From assembly GCF_030403435.1 (NCBI RefSeq), contig NZ_JAUEPH010000004.1, forward strand, positions 434,001-498,000: a stretch of 64,000 bases of DNA, read 5' to 3'. The position numbers and the translations under genes were made by a program. Origin of the DNA: Algoriphagus sediminis. GTDB lineage: Bacteria; Bacteroidota; Bacteroidia; Cytophagales; Cyclobacteriaceae. The notes beneath the pieces were generated by a model that had not been told where the DNA came from, made no database searches, and worked only from the letters and a program-made list of their open reading frames with translations. Position 1 is the stretch's first letter. Each line of letters starts with the position of its first letter. Shown here piece by piece: positions 17,329 to 26,339 of the stretch.

Positions 17329-18470
17329 TTTTTTGAAAGTAATCTTTCGTAGAAATCGAGATTTTTTTGAGTGATGGTTTCAGGTTTAAATTTTTCATGA
17401 ACCTTTTTTCTTGCCGCCTCGCCGATTTTAGGCAAATCAGCTCTTCGATTCAATGCTTCAATAATTGTATCTGCAATAGAATCTGGACTGAATGGGTCGC
17501 ATAACCAACCATTGATCCCCGAATCAATGGTTTCTGGTCCTGGACCCTTCTCCGAAAATATGACTGGTTTTGCCATGGACATAGCTTCTGGAGCTACCAG
17601 ACCCTGAGTTTCCATATGCGAAGGGAATACACAGAGTTCTCCCTTTTCATAAAAGCCAGGAAGATCATCATGTGAAACAGGGCCGTGAAAAGAAACCGAT
17701 TCTAATTCTTTTTCTGAACAAGTTCTCTTTAGAAAGTCCGTGTATTTCTCATTTTCAGTATACAAGGAATCTCTTCCATAAACCTCCAGATGTACTTCTG
17801 GAAAAATTGATTTCACTTTCGGCAAAGCCTTAATCAATTGCCTGATCCCCTTCTTTTCACATACGGTTCCTGCGAAGACTAGCCTACCCTTTATGGCCTT
17901 CGCGGGGTCCGCTTTGTAAAACTTAGCCAATGGTACTGGATAATTAATGACCTCTACCGGTTTTCCGTGAAATGAAAGAAGTTTACCAGTGTGAATTTTC
18001 ACATACTCTGATACGGCAATGAATGCATCAGCTTTGGCAAAGGATCGCTTTTCCTGGAAGCCCTTCCATTTCTGAATTGGCCTGTTTTCGCCTTCAGCAA
18101 AAAAATGATGGCCTCCATGAAGTCTAATCACATATGGAATTCCCTTGATTTTCTTCAGAAAGGCAAAATTCAGTTCTGAACCTTCTAAAATATCGATAGG
18201 ATGTCGTGAGTGAATTTCTTTTATCCTTTCACGAAGCACCTTGAAATTCTTCCTCCAGGAGAGGAATTTGGACTTAACCCGGGGTAAGGCAATAACTTCA
18301 ACCCCATTAATTTCTTCTATTATTTCTTCGGAAATATCACTAATTCCTAAAACAGTAACCTTGTGTCCACCTTTGACCAATACACTACTGAACGTACTAA
18401 GGAAAGTGCCAATACCTCCATAAACCGACCCAGTCCTGGGAAATTCCTGTGATAAAAAGCAAATATGCAT
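17325..18470 (-). CDS. Glycosyltransferase, GT4 family (381 aa)
   Basis: Standard GT4 layout. The N-terminus has ICFLSQEFPRTGSVYGGIGTF, a glycine-rich acceptor loop, and IPYVIRLHGGHHFF near 112-125. The C-terminal donor half has LVFAGTVCEKKGIRQLIKAL near 210-229, LEVYGRDSLY and FPSHMETQGLVAPEAMSMAKPVI near 295-318. It starts at ATG 18470, which shares one base with the stop of the upstream gene (TAATG). No sugar specificity can be read. Confidence 0.87.
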   Translation of the reverse strand: MHICFLSQEFPRTGSVYGGIGTFLSTFSSVLVKGGHKVTVLGISDISEEIIEEINGVEVIALPRVKSKFLSWRKNFKVLRERIKEIHSRHPIDILEGSELNFAFLKKIKGIPYVIRLHGGHHFFAEGENRPIQKWKGFQEKRSFAKADAFIAVSEYVKIHTGKLLSFHGKPVEVINYPVPLAKFYKADPAKAIKGRLVFAGTVCEKKGIRQLIKALPKVKSIFPEVHLEVYGRDSLYTENEKYTDFLKRTCSEKELESVSFHGPVSHDDLPGFYEKGELCVFPSHMETQGLVAPEAMSMAKPVIFSEKGPGPETIDSGINGWLCDPFSPDSIADTIIEALNRRADLPKIGEAARKKVHEKFKPETITQKNLDFYERLLSKK

Positions 18471-19873
18471 TAAAATACTTTTTCTGAAGTTTGAGAGAGC
18501 TCCTCCAATAGACTACTTATTCTGGAAGATGCAGATTCCCTTGTGGGATCACCAGTGATTATCCTTAACCACTCGTTCCGATCTTTAGCCACTTTATCTG
18601 GATGATTCAGAATTTCTTTGACCTTGGATTTGATTTCCTGCTTTGAATTCGCCCAGACCACTGCATTTAGATCATCCATGGAACGAAAATGCTGAAACTT
18701 ATAAACGTCTCGTACTGTCCACTCCTGATTCGGCTCATGGTCATAATTCAGATAAAGTCCAGGGCTATTAAACCAGCTAAAATCAAGAGCCATGGTAGAT
18801 CCGATATTTATCACTGTCGCACAGTGGTAACTGAGATTAACTAGGTGAGAAATATCCTCAGGAAATGGGTAAAACTGGTTCCAGTGCTTACCCTTATTCC
18901 AGATTGGAGGAAGGTGCTTAATTTCAGGGTATCGAGAAAGAACCGATTCGTATCTCTGGGCAGTTTCTACAGGCACTTGCCGAAACAATAGCTGTACATC
19001 TTCCTCATCCTTTAATGCTTCTGCTACATCTTCGAGGTACCTTGTATCATTAGGTGAGGTTTTGGCATCTGAACCCGAAAAACAAACCCATTTTTTATTT
19101 GGATCCAGCCCAAATGCTTTGGCAAAGTCGTCTCGACTTTGAATAGAGTCTTCCTTTGCATAAAAATCGAACTGCGGTGTTCCTGTCACAAAAATTTGAT
19201 TCTCCTTTATTTCGGGATAATAAAACATGAGTTCAGACTTCATGTAAGGAGACCAAACAGTGTAATAATCAGACCTTAGTAGTAACCTTGCTTTGGGAAG
19301 ATTATCCCAAGAAAAAATTCCTGTCACAGTACGAATACCCAAAGATTTTGCCGCCTCCATGGCAAAGGCTGCACCTGGATACCGCTGATGAGTACAGTAT
19401 AGGACCTCAGGATTTATTTCCTTCAAATCGGACCAATACTGCTTATAAGCCTCCGTTCTCTTTATCCTTGAAAAATAGATTTTTTCCGTACTCTCAATCC
19501 CTTCATAACCACTTATTCTACCACCCAGAAATTCAGAAAGAGATACAAGTGCCTTGCGCCTGAAAGGACCTTTTTTCTCATGCCAATTAAGCATGATGGT
19601 AGGGTTATCGGTCAATTTGGCATTATGCTTCAAACGGGCATAGGTACTGCTTTCTCGCAGAATTTGGACGATTAAATCTTCCTTGAATACCTTAAAATTT
19701 TTCTCAAGTGGATGATAACCATTTAAGTCTGCAGCTAATCGTATGACCTCAGAAGCAAGGCTATGCCAAATGATTATCTCATGTCCCTGATTAGATAGGT
19801 TTTTGATTACATCAGAGTATAAGTAATTCCGAATCCCAACCCCGTCCGGTATCAAAAAGCAAATTCTGCTCAT
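18470..19873 (-). CDS. Putative GT-B-like surface-carbohydrate protein (467 aa)
   Basis: I do not recognise a specific family. The N-terminus has a Rossmann-like start (RICFLIPDGVGIRNYLYSDVIKNL). The C-terminal part has a segment, CATVINIGSTMALDFSWFNSPGLYLN, that resembles the donor-binding region of UDP-GlcNAc epimerases and CDP-glycerol transferases, where a Gly-Ser-Thr sits before an acidic helix. It is therefore probably a nucleotide-activated-substrate transferase of GT-B fold. Its stop shares a base with the next start, and it overlaps the second amidotransferase gene by 4 bases, so it may use a substrate made by that enzyme or by neuA. That link is conjecture. Confidence 0.55.
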   Translation of the reverse strand: MSRICFLIPDGVGIRNYLYSDVIKNLSNQGHEIIIWHSLASEVIRLAADLNGYHPLEKNFKVFKEDLIVQILRESSTYARLKHNAKLTDNPTIMLNWHEKKGPFRRKALVSLSEFLGGRISGYEGIESTEKIYFSRIKRTEAYKQYWSDLKEINPEVLYCTHQRYPGAAFAMEAAKSLGIRTVTGIFSWDNLPKARLLLRSDYYTVWSPYMKSELMFYYPEIKENQIFVTGTPQFDFYAKEDSIQSRDDFAKAFGLDPNKKWVCFSGSDAKTSPNDTRYLEDVAEALKDEEDVQLLFRQVPVETAQRYESVLSRYPEIKHLPPIWNKGKHWNQFYPFPEDISHLVNLSYHCATVINIGSTMALDFSWFNSPGLYLNYDHEPNQEWTVRDVYKFQHFRSMDDLNAVVWANSKQEIKSKVKEILNHPDKVAKDRNEWLRIITGDPTRESASSRISSLLEELSQTSEKVF

Positions 19874-21567
19874 TTCAAGATTTCAGCAGCATTGATCCAC
19901 TGCCAGATGTAAAAGCTGTTATTGTTGTCTCCTTTGAGATAATTATCCCAATACTGCATCATTTTTCCTTTTTCGAACCAGGCCGAGTTATGAGCTAACT
20001 CGCTGATTCTATCTCCAGCCCAATCTTTAAGCTCACTCCCCAACCATTCTCTCTGTGGAGTCTGAAGAGGTCTTTTGGGAGCCAAAGTAATGGAGTCACC
20101 AAGGTATTTATTAGCCACTTGCCTCAAAATATACTTTTGGACACCACCTTTTCTTTTGAAAGATTCTGGTCTCGAAAAAGCGTATTCTACTAATCGATAA
20201 TCCAGAAATGGCTCTCTTAATTCTGTGCTACTTGCCATACTTACTCGATCATTGAACCTTAGCGCTCTGGGTATTTTGGTATAAAACAGATCCCGATACT
20301 GAAGGTTGAGTAATTTATCCTCAAATGGCAGATCAAAACTTTGCCTGTCGGTGAAATTTCTAAACTGCGGGGCCAAGGTATCCGGTTTGACTGGAGAGGA
20401 TTTTACCCCCTGGACCAATGAATCCGAATGGTTGAAATAATAATCATAACCCGCCCAAGATTCATCAGCCCCCTGACCATCCAGCAATACAATGACTCCC
20501 TTTAATCGCGCTTCTTTAAAAACTTTGGCATATGCCAAAGTAGGAATACCCCCAAAGGGTTCCAGCTGAATCGCACTCATTTCTGAGGTTAATTCAGGGA
20601 TTTCCTCTGCCGTCAATAGACATTTATTGAGAGGGAATGAAGTCCTGGAAATCATCTGATTCACCCAAGGCAATTCATCATATCTGTCATCCCCGGTATA
20701 AAAGGTAAAAGCTTGAATAGAATCAGTATTGGGATATTCATGAGAAACGAGGCCGAGCAAAGTACTGGAATCCAAACCACCGCTAAGATTAAAGCCGACA
20801 GGAACATCTGCCCTGAACCTCAAGCGAATCGAATCCCTTAATAAAGAATCAATGTATTCCTCTTCATTTTCTTTTGACGTTCCAATCAACTCATTCACCC
20901 GGTCGACAAATGAATACCACTTAGTTACGTTCAGGTTACCATTTTCAAATTCCAGATAATGTCCTCCAGGTAGCTGGTGTATTTCTTTCCAGAAAGTTTC
21001 ATTTGGAAAACCATAGGTTCCTTTAGCAAAAAAAGATGCCCAGACTTTTTCAGAAGGGCTTTTCTTGATATTTGTTTCAAACAAAGCTGGAATTTCAGAG
21101 CTAAAAATGAGCTTTTCTCCTTTTTGATAATAATAAAAAGGCTTCACCCCGAATCTATCCCTCGCAGCGAAAAGCTTTTGCTTCAAAGTGTCCCAAATGG
21201 CAAAGGAGAACATTCCATTGAATCTGGAAAGACAATCCTTACCCCATTTTTGATAAGCCTTTAATAGTACCTCGGTATCAGATGTGGTGTGAAAATGAAA
21301 ATCTTTTTCAAGTTCCTGCTTTAATTCCAAGTAATTGTAAATCTCTCCATTAAACACAAGAATAAATCTCTTGTCATCAGAGTAAAACGGCTGATTTGAA
21401 ACTTCTCGAAGGTCGATAATGGATAATCGGTTATGACCAATTGCAACTTTTTCACCATCAAAAAACCTCCCAGTAAAATCAGGGCCACGGTGACTTTGAA
21501 TCCGCAACATCTTCTCCAGGTGCTCCTTAGACTGGTTATCTCCTATTATTCCAGCAATACCGCACAT
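19870..21567 (-). CDS. asnB: Asparagine-synthetase-like glutamine amidotransferase (second of three)
   Basis: 565 aa from the ATG at 21567. The frame stays open to 21615, but the extra 16 residues would bury the catalytic Cys, and 21567 gives MCGIAGII with a TAATG overlap to neuA, so it is the right start. The glutaminase domain has RGPDFTG (27-33) and FNGEIYN (72-78). The synthetase domain has SGGLDSS (262-268), GQGADESWAGY and ELREPFLDYRLV. All catalytic motifs look intact. It directly follows neuA and precedes the unassigned GT-B gene, so the amide acceptor could be a sialic-acid or uronic-acid carboxylate. Ordinary asparagine formation remains possible. Confidence 0.88.
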   Translation of the reverse strand: MCGIAGIIGDNQSKEHLEKMLRIQSHRGPDFTGRFFDGEKVAIGHNRLSIIDLREVSNQPFYSDDKRFILVFNGEIYNYLELKQELEKDFHFHTTSDTEVLLKAYQKWGKDCLSRFNGMFSFAIWDTLKQKLFAARDRFGVKPFYYYQKGEKLIFSSEIPALFETNIKKSPSEKVWASFFAKGTYGFPNETFWKEIHQLPGGHYLEFENGNLNVTKWYSFVDRVNELIGTSKENEEEYIDSLLRDSIRLRFRADVPVGFNLSGGLDSSTLLGLVSHEYPNTDSIQAFTFYTGDDRYDELPWVNQMISRTSFPLNKCLLTAEEIPELTSEMSAIQLEPFGGIPTLAYAKVFKEARLKGVIVLLDGQGADESWAGYDYYFNHSDSLVQGVKSSPVKPDTLAPQFRNFTDRQSFDLPFEDKLLNLQYRDLFYTKIPRALRFNDRVSMASSTELREPFLDYRLVEYAFSRPESFKRKGGVQKYILRQVANKYLGDSITLAPKRPLQTPQREWLGSELKDWAGDRISELAHNSAWFEKGKMMQYWDNYLKGDNNNSFYIWQWINAAEILK

Positions 21568-22268
21568 TAGCTTTTTGGATAAATTTTGGCCGCCAATTCT
21601 TCTGCTGCATTCCAATCCTCCATCGTGTCCAAATTCACGTGCTTTTCCTTTTCACCAAAGACATAACCAATCTTATTTCCGTACAAGGTATTCTGCCTGA
21701 GAATCCCTGTTTTAGTCAGATATAATCCCCCATCACGGAAATACGCAGGTGGTAGATCCTGACGTCTGGAGATTATCTCTTTTTCCCCGGTTGCAATTCT
21801 CAATTGATTATTTTCATCCGATTCAAACACCCAATGCGGGTTGAATTCATGAGGTACTGGTAAGACTGAAATTACGGAGTCAAAATCCTTTTCCTTCATC
21901 AAAGTTATTGCCTCGTCGATTAATCCTTTTCTTCGAAAGGGGCTCGTTAGTTGAAGGATACAAACTGCATCGAAACGAATCCCTTTCCCAAGAAAGTGAT
22001 CCAGAGCATGTAAAATCACAGGCAAAGTAGGACTTTTATCTCCTGCTAGATCACCGGGCCTCACGAAAGGGACTTCCAAACCAAGGGACTCAGACATTTC
22101 CATGATTTCAGGATCATCCGAACTCATGATGGACCTAGACAGAAGCTTACTATCCTCAATCGCATCTATTGTGTAGGACAAAAGTGGTCTTCCCGCAAGT
22201 TTCCTGATATTCTTTCTGGGAATTCCCTTTGAACCTCCTCTTGCAGGAACTACAGCTAAAACTTTCAA
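21567..22268 (-). CDS. neuA: CMP-sialic acid synthetase (acylneuraminate cytidylyltransferase)
   Basis: Transfers CMP from CTP to the anomeric hydroxyl of a nonulosonic acid. The cytidylyltransferase signature VPARGGSKGIPRKNI covers residues 7-21, and LAGRPLLSYTI follows. Further family segments are LQLTSPFR near 104-111 and VISVLPVPHEFNPHWVF. The length (233 aa) is normal for the single-domain form. The start must be the TTG at 22268, because the substrate motif begins at residue 7 and the upstream gene ends four bases away. With neuC and neuB it completes a pathway from UDP-GlcNAc to CMP-Neu5Ac. Confidence 0.92.
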   Translation of the reverse strand: MKVLAVVPARGGSKGIPRKNIRKLAGRPLLSYTIDAIEDSKLLSRSIMSSDDPEIMEMSESLGLEVPFVRPGDLAGDKSPTLPVILHALDHFLGKGIRFDAVCILQLTSPFRRKGLIDEAITLMKEKDFDSVISVLPVPHEFNPHWVFESDENNQLRIATGEKEIISRRQDLPPAYFRDGGLYLTKTGILRQNTLYGNKIGYVFGEKEKHVNLDTMEDWNAAEELAAKIYPKS

Positions 22269-22271
22269 AAA

Positions 22272-23429
22272 TTAATAAGTGATGGTTTTGGAGAATCTTA
22301 ATGGGAGTGTAGCAAGAAGATCAGCCATTTTTACTCCGGCGTCTCCTCCCCCGTACACATAGGATTCTTTACACTTCTTCACGGCACTATGCTTTTGCAT
22401 GGCATCAGCAATCATTTTTTCATCATAATCCACATCTATCACATTGAACCCTCTGGCTCTCGCATTTTGCCTACTACCTATATTTATGACAGGAACTCCC
22501 AAAAAAGCACACTCTCTAATTCCAACGCTACTGTTTCCAATTAAGCCTTTACTATTATAAAGAAGCTTAAGGAAATCAGTCGGCTGCATGTTTTTAAAAA
22601 AATGAAAATTGCTCAAGTCATAATTTTCTCTGAATGACCTGATTCCAGTACTTGTTCCGTCAGCTCCAGCATCTACATTGGGCCAAAACCAAAGAACCGG
22701 TTCCTTTCGATTGAAAACCGCATTTAAAGTCGCCTCAATTTGCCTTCTGGAGGATCCGACTTCAGTTGTAACAGGATGCTGCATAACAACCCAATATCCA
22801 TCAGACAGGTTTGGCCTGGCTCCAACACCACCGTACTTTTTGTAAATATCAAAGTCTAATTCAGGACTTTTCTTTATCTCTGCAGCCAAATCAATGCTTG
22901 GGCAACCCGTATTGAAAACCGAATTCGTGTCCTCTCCTAGTTTAATTACCCGGTCAAAAGCATTTTCTGATGCCACAAAATGATAATCAGCAAGTTTTGT
23001 AATCGAGTGCCTAACCTTTTCGTCGATATTCCCAGTGACCTCACCTCCTTGAACATGAGCTAACGGAATATTCATATAACTGGCAGCGATAGCTGTAGCC
23101 ATAGTTTCGAAGCGATCTGCGACGGTTACTACAATATCTGGATTAAGATTATCGAAAACGGTAGATAATTCTAATATGCCAATGCCGGTTGTTTTCGCTG
23201 CGGCAGTTAGATTTTCGCCCTCTAGAACATTAAAAACTTTAGCGGCAATCTCGAAGCCATCACTTTTTATATAATCCACTGCACTTCCATACCTATCTAA
23301 CAAAGCAGAGGCTGCTACAACCAATTGAAGTTCTAAATCAGGATGCTCGTGTATGGCCTTAAGGGCTGTTTTAATTCTCGAATAAGATGGTCTTGCCGTA
23401 ACTACAACGCAAATTTTTCTTTTTTCCAT
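22272..23429 (-). CDS. neuC: UDP-N-acetylglucosamine 2-epimerase, hydrolysing
   Basis: Converts UDP-GlcNAc to free ManNAc and UDP, the first step of sialic-acid synthesis. GT-B-like fold; visible motifs are TARPSYSRIKTALKAI near residue 10-25, VTVADRFETMA near 98-108, HVQGGEVTGNIDEKVRHSITKLADYHF near 120-146 (given in part by HVQGGE and KVRHS), and NSSVGIRECAFLGVPVINIG near 305-324. The ATG at 23429 gives 385 aa, the usual size. The frame is open to 23468, but that start would overlap the end of neuB by 34 bases and add a non-conserved leader. It lies between neuB and neuA. Confidence 0.91.
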   Translation of the reverse strand: MEKRKICVVVTARPSYSRIKTALKAIHEHPDLELQLVVAASALLDRYGSAVDYIKSDGFEIAAKVFNVLEGENLTAAAKTTGIGILELSTVFDNLNPDIVVTVADRFETMATAIAASYMNIPLAHVQGGEVTGNIDEKVRHSITKLADYHFVASENAFDRVIKLGEDTNSVFNTGCPSIDLAAEIKKSPELDFDIYKKYGGVGARPNLSDGYWVVMQHPVTTEVGSSRRQIEATLNAVFNRKEPVLWFWPNVDAGADGTSTGIRSFRENYDLSNFHFFKNMQPTDFLKLLYNSKGLIGNSSVGIRECAFLGVPVINIGSRQNARARGFNVIDVDYDEKMIADAMQKHSAVKKCKESYVYGGGDAGVKMADLLATLPLRFSKTITY

Positions 23430-23434
23430 AAAGG

Positions 23435-24427
23435 TTAGTCTAAATCCTCCCAATTCAGGAAGTCCCACTGATTCAGGTCAGTTTTAAGCTTTCTACCTAA
23501 AACTTTTCTAAAATCAGAAGCAGGTATTCCTAATCCACTGGGCTTTTTACTTTCCAGATTCTCCATCACAATCGCTTCTCCAGCCTTTAGATTTTTGTTT
23601 ACCGCCAGACTCTTTTCAAATATTTGTTTTAACCGATCAAATGAAGAAGTGTCTGATTTCACTACAGGGTGTTTGATGGAGTCTCGAATTTGATCAATTC
23701 CGCTTACCATTTGCTTGGCTTGATCGATAGTAACACTTGCAGGTGTATCCGGACCAAACATTCGCTTATCGAATACCACATGAAATTCGAAGATTTCTGC
23801 CCCTAGAGCTGCGGCGGCCAGACATGCGAAAATATCTCCGCTATGGTCAGAAAATCCAACTGGAATCTGGTATCGCTCTTTTAGTTCAGGGATTACATTT
23901 AGCCCCCATTGACTTGGACTTGTAGGGTAGGCTGTGGTGCACTGTAAAATACTCAATGGATTCCCAAAGCCTTGGATAAACTCTACCGTTCTATCTAATT
24001 CTTCCCAGGAGCTCATACCTGAGCTTAGAATGATTGGTTTCCCAGTTTTACAGATTTTCTCAAGCATCAAAAGATTAGAAACCTCCCCGGAGCCAATCTT
24101 ATACCTCCTTACACCGATTTCTTCAAGCCAATCAACCGCTAAGTTGCTGAATGGAGATGAAATGAGCTCCATTCCCTTACTTTCCGCATGAGAGATGAGT
24201 TCTTTCCACTGTGGCAAGGTGAATTCCATTCGCCGCCAGTAATCCATTCTCGTCGTATCCTGACGACTAAACTTAATTCGAAAAGGCTCATGAATTGAAC
24301 TTTCAGCATCGGCAATGTGCGTCTGGAATTTAACAGCATCCACACCAGTATCTGCCAAAGCATCAATATAAGCATGGGCATTACCCAAACTTCCGTCATG
24401 TGCCTGTGCTATTTCTGCGATGATCAT
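23435..24427 (-). CDS. neuB: N-acetylneuraminate synthase (NeuB family)
   Basis: Condenses ManNAc with phosphoenolpyruvate to give Neu5Ac. The TIM barrel occupies residues ~1-265 (IAEIAQAHDGSLGNAHAYID at the start, VDAVKFQTH, RRYKIGSGEVSN, LSSGMSSWEEL, LQCTTAYPTSP and VGFSDHSGDIFA). The C-terminal antifreeze-like SAF domain is at ~270-330, beginning SLAVNKNLKAGEAI and ending near LGRKL. The homologues SpsE, LegI and PseI share these motifs. The choice of Neu5Ac rests on the neighbouring neuC and on the absence of legionaminic or pseudaminic dehydratase and aminotransferase genes. The gene is 19 bases downstream of the third amidotransferase. Confidence 0.91.
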   Translation of the reverse strand: MIIAEIAQAHDGSLGNAHAYIDALADTGVDAVKFQTHIADAESSIHEPFRIKFSRQDTTRMDYWRRMEFTLPQWKELISHAESKGMELISSPFSNLAVDWLEEIGVRRYKIGSGEVSNLLMLEKICKTGKPIILSSGMSSWEELDRTVEFIQGFGNPLSILQCTTAYPTSPSQWGLNVIPELKERYQIPVGFSDHSGDIFACLAAAALGAEIFEFHVVFDKRMFGPDTPASVTIDQAKQMVSGIDQIRDSIKHPVVKSDTSSFDRLKQIFEKSLAVNKNLKAGEAIVMENLESKKPSGLGIPASDFRKVLGRKLKTDLNQWDFLNWEDLD

Positions 24428-24446
24428 TTTTTATGAATTATAACTT

Positions 24447-26336
24447 TCAAGAAAGCTCAGTATAAAAAGCGCTCCTCTTTTGGCTGGCCAAGTGAAAAAC
24501 TCTCAACCAAATTTCCATGACTAAAACAGCAAATAGAATCCTTCCATAGTGAATGGCATGTTGCTTACGTAATTCATGGAGCATATCGAGTAAACCCTTC
24601 GTATTAAAGGAAAAATATTCTTGGGATTTGCCCTCCCGAAGGTAAACCTCCAAAATATCTCCCCAATCCCCCTGCAGGTATTTCCAATAGGGTATGGTGA
24701 ATCCTTTTTTAGGAGCTTCCCAGGGTTTACCGGTGTAATCAGATAGTAGCGATTTACTAAGCTCTTTGTCAATACCATTAGGCATAAGGCTTCTTACCGG
24801 GACCTTCATTAGAAAATCAACCAATTGGTGATCCAGGAAAGGTGCCCGGACCTCAATCGATGAGTGCATTGCTGCTGAATCTATTTTAAATAGAAAATCG
24901 CCTGGCAACCTCGATTCAAAGTCAATTCCAAAGGACAATTTATCCTCATTTCCAGAGAACCTTTCCTTCAATTCATTGTACAATTTTACCTGGTTATTCT
25001 GTGGTTTTCCTTGAAGAAACACCTTTCCCATCAAACCAGAATTGAGATTATGTGATGAAAAGAAGCCGCCCCAACCCCCAAACTTCATTCTATTTTTATC
25101 ATTAAGTCTGGACCTTAGTTTCTCAGAATTTTTACCTGAAAAACTCAAACCCCTTTGGACTATCTTATCTCCTAATGGGAAAAGACCTCCTGAATATTTT
25201 TGATAAAGATTAGGGCGGTTATAAGAGCCAAAGATCTCATCTCCCCCGTCTCCTGAAAGCATCACTTTATACTTTCCTTGAACTTTGTTAGTCACTAGAT
25301 GGCTTGGAATCAGAGATGCATCCGCCAGTGGCTGTATATCCGAGAGGATATTTGATAAATGATCAATGGAATCCGTGCTTACAGGAACAATCTCATGGTT
25401 TATCCCTAATTTTTTTGCCAGAAAAGTAGCACCTGCCGTTTCATCTGTGGACTCTTCGGCGGTACTCATGGTCACCGCTGTTAAATCTGGTTTTATTTCG
25501 CTTGCTATGGCGGTAATTAGACCAGAGTCCACTCCCGCACTCAAAAAAGTAGCGACAGGAACATCGGCATGAAGTTGTTTCTCCACGACCTTGAAAAGCT
25601 TTTCTTTCGTGAGTTTTTTGAGTTCTAGAAAGTCAATCTTTTCTTTTTCAGGTAATGAGTAGGAATAATATTTTCCCCACTCAAATTCACCTTTAGAATC
25701 AATTTTCAGCCAGTGAGCAGGCGGGAAATTGGAAACCTCTTTATAGATGGTATGATGCAAATGAATATACATCATTTCCAAAAGATCGACTACAGCATCT
25801 TGGTTAATATTAAGCTCACCAGGATAGATAGTTCTAAGTGCATTCAGCTCTGAGGCGAAATAAAAACCCGAATCCTTTTTTATATAGAATAACGGCTTTT
25901 CACCGAAACGGTCACGCGCTAAAAACAAAGAGTCCTTATTTTCATCCCAAATAGCGAAGGCATACATTCCTGTGATTTTTCTACAAATCTCGGATCCGAA
26001 AGCATGATATCCTGCTAAAAGAACTTCTGTGTCAGAATTAGTTTTGAAATGGTAATCCTTCTTTAGCAACTCCTCTTTTAAGATTTGATAATTATAGATT
26101 TCACCATTGAAGGAAATTCTTAAACCAAGGTCCTCTCGGTAGAATGGCTGATCTGCCGCATGGGTTAAATCAATAATTGAGAGACGGTTATGACCAAGGG
26201 CAACTTTTTCATTTAACCAGTAGCCATCAGCATCTGGACCTCTATGTTTTTGTTTCATTAAGGCGTTCTGAAGTATATCAACCGTCTCATTTGGAAGGCT
26301 GGAATCAGGTGTGTATATGCCTAAGATTCCACACAT
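24447..26336 (-). CDS. asnB: Asparagine-synthetase-like glutamine amidotransferase (third of three), variant P-loop
   Basis: 629 aa, starting MCGILGIY, with Cys available as the N-terminal nucleophile. RGPDADG (32-38) and FNGEIYN (77-83) are intact. The ATP-pyrophosphatase loop reads SAGVDSG (266-272) instead of the SGGLDSS form of the other two, followed by GDGGDEIFGSY and EVRAPFLDHQLV. The variant P-loop is also found in other amidotransferases and probably still binds ATP. The C-terminus is longer than in the second copy. The gene sits immediately upstream of neuB, so neuB, neuC and neuA are bracketed by two amidotransferase genes. Its acceptor is unknown; a carboxylated sugar is the best guess. 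Confidence 0.87.
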   Translation of the reverse strand: MCGILGIYTPDSSLPNETVDILQNALMKQKHRGPDADGYWLNEKVALGHNRLSIIDLTHAADQPFYREDLGLRISFNGEIYNYQILKEELLKKDYHFKTNSDTEVLLAGYHAFGSEICRKITGMYAFAIWDENKDSLFLARDRFGEKPLFYIKKDSGFYFASELNALRTIYPGELNINQDAVVDLLEMMYIHLHHTIYKEVSNFPPAHWLKIDSKGEFEWGKYYSYSLPEKEKIDFLELKKLTKEKLFKVVEKQLHADVPVATFLSAGVDSGLITAIASEIKPDLTAVTMSTAEESTDETAGATFLAKKLGINHEIVPVSTDSIDHLSNILSDIQPLADASLIPSHLVTNKVQGKYKVMLSGDGGDEIFGSYNRPNLYQKYSGGLFPLGDKIVQRGLSFSGKNSEKLRSRLNDKNRMKFGGWGGFFSSHNLNSGLMGKVFLQGKPQNNQVKLYNELKERFSGNEDKLSFGIDFESRLPGDFLFKIDSAAMHSSIEVRAPFLDHQLVDFLMKVPVRSLMPNGIDKELSKSLLSDYTGKPWEAPKKGFTIPYWKYLQGDWGDILEVYLREGKSQEYFSFNTKGLLDMLHELRKQHAIHYGRILFAVLVMEIWLRVFHLASQKRSAFYTELS

Positions 26337-26339
26337 ACT

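Noticed and set aside
19870..21615. Longer start for the second amidotransferase at 21615.
   Set aside because: It would add 16 residues before the catalytic Cys, which must be N-terminal, and overlap neuA by 49 bases.
21567..24427. Legionaminic or pseudaminic acid as product of the NeuB-family enzyme.
   Set aside because: No dehydratase, aminotransferase or di-amino-sugar enzymes are present in the window, and NeuC points to ManNAc. It cannot be fully excluded.
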